Shown here piece after piece: positions 35,650-44,443 of a stretch of 64,000 nucleotides of DNA. The translations under genes and the position numbers were made by a program. The stretch covers positions 62,001 through 126,000 of the forward strand of contig NZ_JAPFQO010000013.1 of the NCBI RefSeq assembly GCF_026241195.1, written 5' to 3'. The DNA is from Pontibacter anaerobius (GTDB lineage: Bacteria; Bacteroidota; Bacteroidia; Cytophagales; Hymenobacteraceae). The number at the start of each line of letters is the position of its first letter. The first letter of the stretch is position 1. The notes beneath the pieces are model-generated. The model was given only the letters and a program-made list of their open reading frames with translations. It made no database searches and was not told where the DNA came from.

Positions 35650-36599
35650 TGAGAAAATATACTTCGGTGCATGACGTAGCCAACCTGACCCAACTGGTGC
35701 AGGAAGCGGAGCACCTGAAAGCGAATCCCTATAAGTATAAATCCCTCGGCGAGAACAAGACGCTGGGCCTTATTTTCCTGAACCCAAGCCTGCGCACTCG
35801 CCTGAGCACGCAGAAGGCTGGGCAGAACCTGGGCATGAATGTGATTGTGATGAACCTGGACAAGGAAGGATGGGCACTGGAAACGCAGGAAGGGGCCATT
35901 ATGAACGGCACAACGGTGGAGCATATCAAGGAGGCTGCGGCCGTGATGGGGCAGTACTGCGACATTATCGGCATCCGCTCGTTCCCGAAACTGCAGAACC
36001 GCGACGAGGATTACAACGAGGAGCTGCTGAACCAGTTCATCAAGTATACCAAAAAGCCAATCGTGAGCCTGGAGTCTGCCACACGTCACCCGCTGCAGAG
36101 CCTGGCCGACCTGCTTACGATCAAAGAGAACGTCCCAGGCGGCAAACGCCCTAAAGTAGTGCTTAGCTGGGCTCCGCACATCAAGCCGATCCCGCAATGC
36201 GTGGCAAACTCCTTTGCCGAGTGGATGGGGCAGGCCGACGTGGATCTGGTGATCACGCACCCGGAAGGGTACGAACTGGCGGATGAGTTTACCCAAAATG
36301 CCACGGTTACAACGAACCAGCAGGAGGCGCTTGCCGGAGCTGACTTCATTTATGTAAAGAACTGGTCTAGCTACACCGACTATGGCAAAGTGCTGACGGA
36401 TGGGGATGGCTGGATGCTGACGAACGAAAAGCTTCAGGGAACGAACAACGCCAAGGTAATGCACTGCCTGCCAGTTCGCCGCAATGTGGAGCTTAGCGAC
36501 GAGATACTGGACGGGGAGAACTCGCTGGTGCTGGAGCAGGCCAACAACCGCACCTACGCTGCCCAGGCTGTGCTGAAGCGCATGCTGGAGGCACTGTAG
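35649..36599 (+). CDS. N-acylornithine carbamoyltransferase (AOTCase/SOTCase type)
   Basis: A 316-residue carbamoyltransferase of the acetyl-/succinyl-ornithine branch, which makes N-acylcitrulline. Carbamoyl-phosphate motif SLRTRLST (47-54), then ATRHPLQS and MHCLPVRRN. From memory, the residue that sets acyl choice is Pro90 in the Bacteroides fragilis succinyl enzyme and Glu92 in the Xanthomonas acetyl enzyme. The aligned residue here is Val90 (TTVEH). The acyl group is therefore open. Close neighbours argE-like and argB would act on the same acylated series. Confidence 0.93.
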   Translation: MRKYTSVHDVANLTQLVQEAEHLKANPYKYKSLGENKTLGLIFLNPSLRTRLSTQKAGQNLGMNVIVMNLDKEGWALETQEGAIMNGTTVEHIKEAAAVMGQYCDIIGIRSFPKLQNRDEDYNEELLNQFIKYTKKPIVSLESATRHPLQSLADLLTIKENVPGGKRPKVVLSWAPHIKPIPQCVANSFAEWMGQADVDLVITHPEGYELADEFTQNATVTTNQQEALAGADFIYVKNWSSYTDYGKVLTDGDGWMLTNEKLQGTNNAKVMHCLPVRRNVELSDEILDGENSLVLEQANNRTYAAQAVLKRMLEAL

Positions 36600-36779
36600 T
36601 TGTTGCTTGTTCGTTATTTGTTATTCGGTTATACCGACGAAGATTAAAAGTATAATTAGAATGAATGCTGCATCCTTTGGTTACATATCAAGGTGGGCAT
36701 GTCAAATCAAATCTAAACCCTTTATACATCGGGCAAAAGAATGTATTATGTCTTTTGTCCTGATTCTTTAGTCTTAAAA

Positions 36780-37568
36780 ATGATTATAGTAAAAATAGGC
36801 GGGAATATTCTGGATAACCCGGAGCGGCTGCAGGCGTTTTTGCTTGATTTCGCGCAGATGCCCGGTCCTAAAGTGCTGGTGCATGGCGGTGGTAAGATTG
36901 CCTCTGCCTTGGGCCAGAAATTGGGTATTACCCCGAAGATGGTGGAAGGGCGCCGCATTACCGACGCCGAGACCCTGGATCTGGTGACAATGGTGTATGG
37001 CGGCCTGGTAAATAAGAATGTGGTGGCGAAGCTGCAGGCGCTGGGCTGCAATGCCATTGGCCTCACGGGTGCGGATGCCAACATAATTCCGGCACAGAAG
37101 CGCCCGGTCAGGGAGATTGACTATGGTTTCGCCGGCGACGTGGCGGGTCCGGAAAGCATAAATGCCGATGCGCTTGAATTTATGCTGGAGGCTGGCTTGA
37201 CGCCCGTTTTCGCCCCGCTCACGCACGATACCAAGGGAAGTATGCTTAACACCAACGCCGACACCATCGCCTCTGTGCTGGCCACTGCGCTGGCGCATAA
37301 GTATAAAGTACAGCTGGTCTATAGCTTCGAAAAGAAAGGTGTGTTGCAAGATGCTGCCGATGATGCTTCGGTGATCCCGTATATCACGGCCGGCAAGTAT
37401 AAATTGCTGAAAGAAACCGGTGTGGTGAACGCAGGCATGGTGCCGAAGCTGGATAATGCCTTTGCTGCCCTGCAGCAGGGCGTGGCGCAGGTGCTGATCT
37501 GTGAAGGGGAGGCGCTCCCAAGTATAAACACCCGGCAATACAGCGGGACGACCCTAAGCCTGAACTGA
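36780..37568 (+). CDS. argB: N-acylglutamate kinase
   Basis: Amino-acid-kinase-fold enzyme of about 262 residues with VKIGGNIL, VHGGGK and GLTGADANII motifs. Start at 36780 (MIIVKIGG). An upstream in-frame ATG at 36741 adds 13 residues with no family match. A 180-bp spacer separates it from the carbamoyltransferase gene, room for an internal promoter. The stop overlaps the next ATG by one base. Confidence 0.95.
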   Translation: MIIVKIGGNILDNPERLQAFLLDFAQMPGPKVLVHGGGKIASALGQKLGITPKMVEGRRITDAETLDLVTMVYGGLVNKNVVAKLQALGCNAIGLTGADANIIPAQKRPVREIDYGFAGDVAGPESINADALEFMLEAGLTPVFAPLTHDTKGSMLNTNADTIASVLATALAHKYKVQLVYSFEKKGVLQDAADDASVIPYITAGKYKLLKETGVVNAGMVPKLDNAFAALQQGVAQVLICEGEALPSINTRQYSGTTLSLN

Positions 37569-38644
37569 TGGAGCAGCACCAACTATATCGGCAGGCGGTA
37601 CAGCTGCTGCAGCAATTGATCGCAACACCGTCGTTTAGCCGGGAAGAGGACAAAACAGCTGCCATACTTGCTGATTTTCTGAAGCATTTAGGCGTGAAAG
37701 AGGTTCATCAGCAGCTTCATAACGTGTGGGCTTTCAACAGGCACTTCAATCCTGATTTGCCTATGCTGCTGCTAAACTCGCACCACGATACCGTTAAACC
37801 CAATGCAGGCTATACCCGCAATCCATTTGAGGCAAGTATAGAAGATGGCAAACTTTTCGGCCTGGGCAGTAACGATGCCGGCGGTTGTCTGGTATCGCTG
37901 ATCGCTACGTTTTTATACTTCTACGAGCGCGAGGACCTGAGCTACAACCTGGTGCTAGCCGCCACGGCAGAAGAAGAGATTAGCGGCAGAAACGGCATCG
38001 AAAGTATTTTCCAGTTGCTGGGTCCGGTGGAGGCCGCCATCGTGGGCGAGCCAACCGAAATGCACCTGGCCGTCGCAGAGAAAGGGCTGATGGTGCTGGA
38101 CTGCACCGCCAAAGGCAAGGCCGGGCACGCGGCACGCGAGGAAGGGGTTAATGCCATCTATGAAGCCCTGCCGGACATCCAGTGGTTCCAGAGCTATACT
38201 TTCCCGAATGTTTCGGGTCACTTGGGGCCGGTGAAAATGAGCGTGACGGTGGTGCAGACGGGCACGCAGCACAACGTGGTGCCGGATACCTGCACGTTTA
38301 CTGTGGATGTGCGCCTGACGGACGCTTACACCATGGAGGAAGTGTTGGAGACGATACAGCAGCACGTAAAGGCAGAGGTAAAGCCGCGATCCATGCGCCT
38401 GAAGCCTTCCAGTATACCCATGGAGCATCCGCTGGTGCAGGCGGGCGTCCGTATGGGACGTACAACGTATGGCTCGCCTACCACCTCAGACCAGGCGCTG
38501 CTGCCCATCCCGTCGCTTAAAATGGGACCCGGTTTTTCCGGCCGCTCGCACATGGCCGACGAGTACATTTACCTCCATGAGATAGAGGAGGGCATCAAAT
38601 TATACATCGAGTTGCTGGAAAAGGTGATCGTTAAGGAAGTATAA
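37568..38644 (+). CDS. M20-family deacylase, probable N-acylcitrulline deacylase
   Basis: A 358-residue ArgE/DapE-type metallopeptidase. Metal ligands are in NSHHDTVKP, LGSNDAGG and the catalytic TAEEEISG, and the C-terminal has the SDQ-like TSDQALLP. Because the carbamoyltransferase acts on acylated ornithine, the natural substrate is probably N-acylcitrulline and not N-acetylornithine. That is inference from the operon and from the known Bacteroides/Xanthomonas routes. Confidence 0.9.
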   Translation: MEQHQLYRQAVQLLQQLIATPSFSREEDKTAAILADFLKHLGVKEVHQQLHNVWAFNRHFNPDLPMLLLNSHHDTVKPNAGYTRNPFEASIEDGKLFGLGSNDAGGCLVSLIATFLYFYEREDLSYNLVLAATAEEEISGRNGIESIFQLLGPVEAAIVGEPTEMHLAVAEKGLMVLDCTAKGKAGHAAREEGVNAIYEALPDIQWFQSYTFPNVSGHLGPVKMSVTVVQTGTQHNVVPDTCTFTVDVRLTDAYTMEEVLETIQQHVKAEVKPRSMRLKPSSIPMEHPLVQAGVRMGRTTYGSPTTSDQALLPIPSLKMGPGFSGRSHMADEYIYLHEIEEGIKLYIELLEKVIVKEV

Positions 38645-38663
38645 ATTCACACATTCACTCAAC

Positions 38664-38673
38664 CACTCATTCA
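38664..38673 (+). repeat. Intergenic ten-mer CACTCATTCA, copy 3
   Basis: Exact copy in the 40-bp spacer just before argH. The upstream CATTCACTCA is a rotated form of the same pattern. Confidence 0.6.
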
Positions 38674-38684
38674 AAATTGAAAGT

Positions 38685-40019
38685 ATGAAGCTTTGGCAGA
38701 AAAATACGGCTGTTGCCGCTGAGATAGAGAAATTCACTGTTGGCCGCGATGCGGAGCTTGACCTGGAGCTGGCGCGCTTCGATGTGCTCGGCTCGCTGGC
38801 GCACACGCAGATGCTGCAAAGTATAGGCCTGCTTACAGCAGAAGAGCTGCAGGTACTGCAGCAGGAGCTGAAAAACATCTATAAAAGTATAGAAGCCGGT
38901 GATTTTGCCATTGAGCCTGGCGTGGAGGACATACACTCGCAGGTGGAGCTGGAGCTGACACGCAGGGTGGGAGAGGCCGGCAAGAAGATACATAGCGGCC
39001 GCTCCCGAAACGACCAGGTGCTGGTTGATCTGAAATTATACTTCCGCCATCAGTTGCAGGAGGTGGTGCAGGAGGTGCAGGCGCTCTTTGAGGTGCTGCA
39101 GGCCCAGAGTGAGAAGTATAAGCATGTGCTATTGCCGGGCTATACGCACCTGCAGGTGGCAATGCCTTCGTCGTTTGGCCTGTGGTTTGGGGCCTATGCA
39201 GAAAGCTTGGTGGATGACATGCAGTTGCTTTTGGCTGCCTACAAGATCACCGATAAAAACCCGCTCGGGTCTGCCGCCGGCTACGGTTCCTCTTTCCCGC
39301 TTAACCGCCAGATGACCACGGATCTGCTGGGTTTTGAAAGTATGAACTACAACGTGGTGTATGCCCAGATGGGGCGCGGCAAAACAGAGCGCACCGTGGC
39401 TGTGGCCCTGGCTGCCGTGGCTGCCACGCTTGCCCGCATGAGCATGGATCTGTGCCTGTACATGAGCCAGAACTTCAGCTTTGTAACGCTGCCCGACCAC
39501 CTGACCACCGGCTCCAGCATCATGCCCCACAAAAAGAACCCGGATGTGTTTGAGCTGCTGCGCGGCAAGTGCAACAAGTTGCAGGCCCTGCCAACCGACA
39601 TCAGCATGCTCCTCATCAACCTGCCCTCAGGCTATCACCGCGAGATGCAGTTGCTGAAGGAGGACCTGTTCCCGGCTATCCAGGAGATAAAAGGCTGTTT
39701 GCAGATGATGGCTTACATGGCCTGTGAACTGCGGGTGCGTGAGGATATCCTGAAGGATGACAAGTATAAATACCTTTTTAGCGTGGATGCCGTGAACGAA
39801 CTGGTGCTGCAGGGCATGCCGTTCAGGGATGCCTATAAAGCTGTGGGAGAGCAGATAGAGGCTGGTAAGTTTGAGGCACCGGCCGAGGCAACGCACACGC
39901 ACGAAGGCAGCATCGGTAACCTCTGCAACGACAAGGTGGCTGAGCAGATGCAGCAGTTGGTAGCCGCCTTTAACTTTGGCCGTGTGCAGCAGGCCTACGA
40001 AAATCTGACCAGCGATTGA
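38685..40019 (+). CDS. argH: Argininosuccinate lyase
   Basis: Splits argininosuccinate to arginine and fumarate. A 444-residue fumarase-superfamily protein with GRSRNDQVLVDL, YTHLQVAMP and the signature SSIMPHKKNPD. It is the last gene of the arginine operon. I find no clear terminator in the following 98 bp. Confidence 0.97.
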   Translation: MKLWQKNTAVAAEIEKFTVGRDAELDLELARFDVLGSLAHTQMLQSIGLLTAEELQVLQQELKNIYKSIEAGDFAIEPGVEDIHSQVELELTRRVGEAGKKIHSGRSRNDQVLVDLKLYFRHQLQEVVQEVQALFEVLQAQSEKYKHVLLPGYTHLQVAMPSSFGLWFGAYAESLVDDMQLLLAAYKITDKNPLGSAAGYGSSFPLNRQMTTDLLGFESMNYNVVYAQMGRGKTERTVAVALAAVAATLARMSMDLCLYMSQNFSFVTLPDHLTTGSSIMPHKKNPDVFELLRGKCNKLQALPTDISMLLINLPSGYHREMQLLKEDLFPAIQEIKGCLQMMAYMACELRVREDILKDDKYKYLFSVDAVNELVLQGMPFRDAYKAVGEQIEAGKFEAPAEATHTHEGSIGNLCNDKVAEQMQQLVAAFNFGRVQQAYENLTSD

Positions 40020-40117
40020 CCAGCGATTAGTGGGATTAGAATGTTTATAGGGATTGTTTCTTGATTTTTAGTTAACAGGAAGCAACAAAATTTGTAGGAT
40101 CCCCTTCAACACCGGTC

Positions 40118-40804
40118 CTAGTTCAGGTGGTATTTCTGTGGCTTTATGCTTTTTAGTTGCCGTGAGGTTTGTAGCAGGGATCCTACAAGTAATGCCAGGA
40201 TAATGGCAAGGGCAATTACGAGGTAAGAGATGACTTTCAGGGAATTCATCTGGCGCTCGGCATTTGCATACAGCTCTTGCCCAACCTGCTCCTGCAGGTG
40301 GCTCAGCGCGTGAAGCGGCTGCAGCACTTCTTGAAAAGCGGCCATTCCTTCTTTACGGAAAAGTTTTAAAGCCGCCCCTTTGTCGCCGGTGTGGCTCATA
40401 ACAAGTATGGTTTGCTGGGCTTTAGCGTACTGCCTGGCAGCCTGTCTGTACATATCCAGGTCTTTAGTTTCCTGTTTTGTAAGATAGGTAGCCTGAAACT
40501 TGCGCAACAGCGAGTCCAGCTCTACCTCATTCTGCTCTATGGCCTGCATAATGCGCTGCTCTTCCTCTTGAGCGTCTGTCAGCAGGTGCTCTTCCAGCAA
40601 CAGGCGGTTTTGGTAATAGCGCTCCTGCATGGCAGATATGTCCAGCGCAGGTACCAGCCGGTCAGCGTATACCGATTTAAACTGACTGCTAACTTTGGTC
40701 ATGTTGTAGCTTACTAGCCAATTGGCCAGCAAAATTAGCAGAAACACAAAGCCTAGCGCGAGCGCTATTCGGTTTCGGTTACCTATCCTGAAACTCCAAG
40801 TCAT
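40118..40804 (-). CDS. Membrane protein with lone 4HB_MCP-type sensor domain
   Basis: A 228-residue protein with a transmembrane helix at about 13-34, a helical extracytoplasmic region of about 150 residues (heptad-like, rich in Gln/Glu/Leu, resembling the four-helix-bundle MCP ligand domain) and a second helix at about 190-212. Only about 15 residues follow, so no HAMP, methyl-accepting or kinase domain is present. It may pair with another protein or be a remnant. The function is unknown. Confidence 0.65.
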   Translation of the reverse strand: MTWSFRIGNRNRIALALGFVFLLILLANWLVSYNMTKVSSQFKSVYADRLVPALDISAMQERYYQNRLLLEEHLLTDAQEEEQRIMQAIEQNEVELDSLLRKFQATYLTKQETKDLDMYRQAARQYAKAQQTILVMSHTGDKGAALKLFRKEGMAAFQEVLQPLHALSHLQEQVGQELYANAERQMNSLKVISYLVIALAIILALLVGSLLQTSRQLKSIKPQKYHLN

Positions 40805-40989
40805 ATATTACCAGATACTTGTGTATTTAAATATACGCTATCTTACTCTAACTTACCAATTTTCAAAAGGTCTTTCTCTTCGGGCACCTTTCCATTAGTC
40901 CGTATTATCTTGATAATATTCAATAACTTCTTTCTGCTGCAGCGTATAAAAGACACATTATTGTACCACTGTAAAGGAAGAAGTTATAG

Positions 40990-41712
40990 GTGATTCCGAT
41001 AAAAATCCATACGCAACCCGACGACTCTACCTGCGGCCCTACCAGCCTGCATGCTGTATACCGTTATTTTAATGATCCAATTTCGCTGGCCGATGTTATC
41101 AAAGAAGTCCCCTCGCTGGATGAGGGTGGTACACTGGAGGTGCTGCTAGCCTGCCACGCGCTGCAACGCGGTTACCGGACCCGGATTTATACTTACAACT
41201 TGTTTATTTTTGACCCAACCTGGTTTAGTCTAAGCAACGAGGAGATCATCTTAAAACTGGAGGAGCAGCTAAAGTATAAAAAGACGCCAAAGCTACAGCG
41301 GGCCACACAGGCATACATCGAATTTCTGAGGCTAGGGGGCGAGCTCCGTTGCCGCGACCTGAACAAGCAACTGCTTCACGGTTACTTTGAAAAGGGGGTG
41401 CCGCTGCTGACCGGCCTGAGTGCCACTTACCTCTACCAGAGCGCCCGCGAGTTTGGCGATGAGCAGGGTAACTCTATCTACGATGATGTACGGGGCTTCC
41501 CGATGGGCCATTTTGTGGTGCTCTGCGGCTTTGGAGAGGATGAGAAAAGCATCGTGGTCGCAGATCCCTACCGCGAGAACCCATACTTCAAGGATAACTA
41601 CTACGAGGTGAGGGCCACCCACCTGATCAACTCTATCATGCTGGGCATGGCTACCTATGATGCCAACCTGCTGGCGATACAACCCCTAAAACCCAAACCT
41701 CTCCAAGACTAA
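40990..41712 (+). CDS. C39-like (papain-fold) cysteine peptidase
   Basis: A 240-residue cytosolic protein starting with GTG at 40990, preceded by AAGGAAG. It has a peptidase C39-like triad: C15 in DDSTCGPTSL, H174 in MGHFVVLCGF and D192 in VADPY. No transporter domain and no signal peptide. First gene of a four-gene operon with a RimK-like ligase 3 bp downstream. Predicted to cut or transfer an amide-bonded product made by the ligases. Peptidases of this fold beside ATP-grasp ligases have been noted in comparative genomics of amidoligases (from memory). Confidence 0.8.
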   Translation: MIPIKIHTQPDDSTCGPTSLHAVYRYFNDPISLADVIKEVPSLDEGGTLEVLLACHALQRGYRTRIYTYNLFIFDPTWFSLSNEEIILKLEEQLKYKKTPKLQRATQAYIEFLRLGGELRCRDLNKQLLHGYFEKGVPLLTGLSATYLYQSAREFGDEQGNSIYDDVRGFPMGHFVVLCGFGEDEKSIVVADPYRENPYFKDNYYEVRATHLINSIMLGMATYDANLLAIQPLKPKPLQD

Positions 41713-41715
41713 ATC

Positions 41716-43194
41716 ATGCGAAAAATAATTATTGTGGACTACCCCAAGGACTGGGAGGAGGCGATTGAGGATACCGAGGTAGTCGATGCTCAAACCTACC
41801 TTACCAACGCCACCTACACAGACATCCGTAGTGCCCGAATCTTTAACCTCTGTCGCTCGCACCGTTACCAGAGCGCAGGCTATTACGTGTCGTTGCTGGC
41901 CGAGGCGCGTGGGCACAAGCCTATCCCGAGCGTTACCACCATGCAGGACCTGAAGAGCCCGACTATTGTGCGGGCCATCACCGTGGAGATCGAGGATTTG
42001 ATACAGAAGAGCCTTTCCGGCTTGCGCTCCAAAAGCTTTACCCTGAGTATTTATTTTGGGCAGAACCTGGCTCAGAAGTATGAAAAGCTGTGCAAGGCCC
42101 TGCACGATCACTTCCAGGCGCCGCTGCTGCGCGCCCAATTCGTGTACAAGGATAACTGGGTGCTGCAGAGTATCTCGCAGATCCCGATTAACGAGGTACA
42201 GGATGAGCACCGTAAATACCTGAAGCGCTTTGCAAAGGCATACTTCGCCCGTCACCGTTTTTCCGGTGCGCGCATTAACCGTAAGGCCTATGACCTGGCT
42301 ATACTGGTAGACCCACAGGAGAAAGCGCCGCCATCTAACGAGAAAGCCATACAACACTTTGTGGAGGCAGCCGAAGGGATGGGTTTTTACACGGAACTGA
42401 TCACCAAAGACGATTACCGCCGTTTGCCTGAGTTCGATGCGCTTTTCATACGGGAGACAACCGCCGTGAATCACCACACCTACCGTTTTGCTCGTAAGGC
42501 CTTCGCCGATGGCCTGGTGGTGATTGATGATCCGGTTTCCATACTTCGCTGCACGAACAAAGTATACCTCGCCGAGCTGTTGACCAAGGCCAAGGTGCCT
42601 ACACCCAAGACCATAATCATCCATAAGGATAACAGGAAAGAGGTGGAGAAGGAGCTGGGGCTGCCCTGTGTGCTGAAAAAACCGGACAGCTCTTTCTCGC
42701 AGGGCGTAGTGAAGGCCAAGGACAAGGAGAGCCTGAAGCTGGAACTGGACAAGATGCTCGAAGACTCTGAACTCATTATTGGGCAGGAGTATACCCCCAC
42801 TGATTTCGATTGGCGCATCGGTGTACTAGACAAGCAGCCGCTCTACGCCTGCAAGTATTACATGGCCAAAGGGCACTGGCAAATCTATAACTGGAACGGC
42901 AAAAAGAAGCAGGATGAGGAAGGAGACGGCGAGGTAATCCCGTTTGAGGAGGTGCCTTTCCATGTGCTGCACACGGCGTTAAAGGCAGCCAACCTGATCG
43001 GCAATGGCCTGTATGGGGTAGATGTGAAGGAGATAAACGGTAAAGCGTACATCATTGAAGTGAATGATAACCCAAGTATAGATGCCGGCGTGGAAGACAA
43101 GATCCTGAAAAAAGACTTGTATTCATCCATCATCAAATCAATAAAACAACGAATCGACAACCAGAAAAATGGAAACGGTAGAACCGATGGATAG
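41716..43194 (+). CDS. RimK-like ATP-grasp ligase with RLAN N-terminal domain
   Basis: A 492-residue two-part protein. Residues about 1-190 match the RimK-like-ligase N-terminal (RLAN) domain. About 285-485 form the ATP-grasp fold, with LPCVLKKPDSSFSQGV (P-loop-like lysine), QEYTPTDFDWRIGVLD and the metal-binding ending IIEVNDNPSIDAGVED. Such enzymes form amide bonds by ligating an amino acid to a carboxyl group. It overlaps the next gene by 8 to 26 bp, depending on its start. Confidence 0.9.
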   Translation: MRKIIIVDYPKDWEEAIEDTEVVDAQTYLTNATYTDIRSARIFNLCRSHRYQSAGYYVSLLAEARGHKPIPSVTTMQDLKSPTIVRAITVEIEDLIQKSLSGLRSKSFTLSIYFGQNLAQKYEKLCKALHDHFQAPLLRAQFVYKDNWVLQSISQIPINEVQDEHRKYLKRFAKAYFARHRFSGARINRKAYDLAILVDPQEKAPPSNEKAIQHFVEAAEGMGFYTELITKDDYRRLPEFDALFIRETTAVNHHTYRFARKAFADGLVVIDDPVSILRCTNKVYLAELLTKAKVPTPKTIIIHKDNRKEVEKELGLPCVLKKPDSSFSQGVVKAKDKESLKLELDKMLEDSELIIGQEYTPTDFDWRIGVLDKQPLYACKYYMAKGHWQIYNWNGKKKQDEEGDGEVIPFEEVPFHVLHTALKAANLIGNGLYGVDVKEINGKAYIIEVNDNPSIDAGVEDKILKKDLYSSIIKSIKQRIDNQKNGNGRTDG

Positions 43195-44443
43195 CTCGAG
43201 AAAACGGCTGCACCTCTTTGAGGGGTTCGGCGTGGAGCTGGAGTACATGATCGTGGACCGCGACAGCCTGCAGGTAAAGCCGATCACCGACCAGCTGATA
43301 CACGATGAGGTAGGGGCATACTTATCGGATGTGGAGTTTGGCGATATTGCCTGGAGCAACGAGCTGGTGCTGCACGTGGTGGAGCTGAAGACGCAGGGCC
43401 CGGTGAAAAGCCTGGAGCAGCTGCAGCAAAAGTTTCAGGAGCATGTGCACAAGATCAATGGTATGCTGCAGAAGTATAACGCCATGCTGCTGCCCACTGC
43501 TGCCCACCCGCTCATGAACCCATATACCGATACCAAACTCTGGCCGCATGAGCACAATGCCGTTTACGAGGCCTACAACCGTATTTTCGATTGCCGGGGC
43601 CATGGCTGGGCCAACCTGCAGAGCACGCACCTGAACCTGCCGTTTTACAACGATGAGGAGTTCGAAAAACTGCACGCGGCCATCCGTGTTTTGCTGCCTA
43701 TTATACCCGCCCTCAGTGCCTCAAGCCCCGTTCTTGATGGCGTAGTAACCGGGCTAGCCGACTCACGCCTGGAAGTATACCGGCAGAACCAGAAGAAGCT
43801 GCCAAGTATAACTGGTAAGGTCGTGCCCGAGGCAGTGTTCAGCCAGGCCAACTACGAGGAGCAGGTGCTGCAGCGCATGTACCGCGAAGTGGCCCCGCAC
43901 GACCCGGAGGGTACCCTGCAGGAGGAGTTTCTGAACTCCCGCGGCGCCATTGCCCGCTTTGAGCGCAACACCATCGAGATTCGTTTACTGGACATCCAGG
44001 AGAGTCCGGTGGCTGATATGGCAGTGCTGCAGGCGGTGGTAGCGGTGCTGCAGGCGCTGATTGCGGAGCGCTGGGTGCCGCTGCAGGAATTGAAAGTATG
44101 GCACGAAGACCAGCTTTCAGCCATACTTCTAGATGTGATCGCGAAAGGGCAGGAGGCCATACTTACCGATCAGGATTACCTCCGTTTGTTTGGCTACGGT
44201 AGCGCGGAGAACTGCAAGGCAGGCGAGCTCTGGAAGCACCTGGTTGAGCAAGCATTGACGCTGGACGACCAGCCGGAGGTGGCAAATGCCCTAAATTTCA
44301 TTATATCCCGTGGCAACCTTTCGAAACGGATTCTGGAAGCTTTAGGAGATGAGCCTTCCGAAGAGAAGATCCGGCAAGTATACCAGCAACTGGCTGTGTG
44401 CCTGCAGAAAGGGAGCGTTTTCTTACCTGACAAACCATGCTAA
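43169..44443 (+). CDS. GCS2-family carboxylate-amine ligase
   Basis: A 424-residue glutamate-cysteine-ligase-like (GCS2, YbdK/EgtA relative) protein. N-terminal GVELEYMIVD holds metal-binding glutamates, and the central part has ARFERNTIEIRLLD. Substrates of this branch are mostly unknown. The alternative start at 43187 (MDSSRKR) overlaps RimK by 8 bp and is equally credible. Third gene of the operon, so two unrelated ligase folds are made from one message. Confidence 0.88.
   Translation: METVEPMDSSRKRLHLFEGFGVELEYMIVDRDSLQVKPITDQLIHDEVGAYLSDVEFGDIAWSNELVLHVVELKTQGPVKSLEQLQQKFQEHVHKINGMLQKYNAMLLPTAAHPLMNPYTDTKLWPHEHNAVYEAYNRIFDCRGHGWANLQSTHLNLPFYNDEEFEKLHAAIRVLLPIIPALSASSPVLDGVVTGLADSRLEVYRQNQKKLPSITGKVVPEAVFSQANYEEQVLQRMYREVAPHDPEGTLQEEFLNSRGAIARFERNTIEIRLLDIQESPVADMAVLQAVVAVLQALIAERWVPLQELKVWHEDQLSAILLDVIAKGQEAILTDQDYLRLFGYGSAENCKAGELWKHLVEQALTLDDQPEVANALNFIISRGNLSKRILEALGDEPSEEKIRQVYQQLAVCLQKGSVFLPDKPC

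Noticed and set aside
35646..36464. Long antisense frame (272 codons) across the carbamoyltransferase gene
   Set aside because: It mirrors a well-supported gene. Long antisense frames follow from codon bias at this composition.
36774..37538. Long antisense frame (254 codons) across argB
   Set aside because: The plus strand has a clear ArgB, and the antisense product shows no family pattern.
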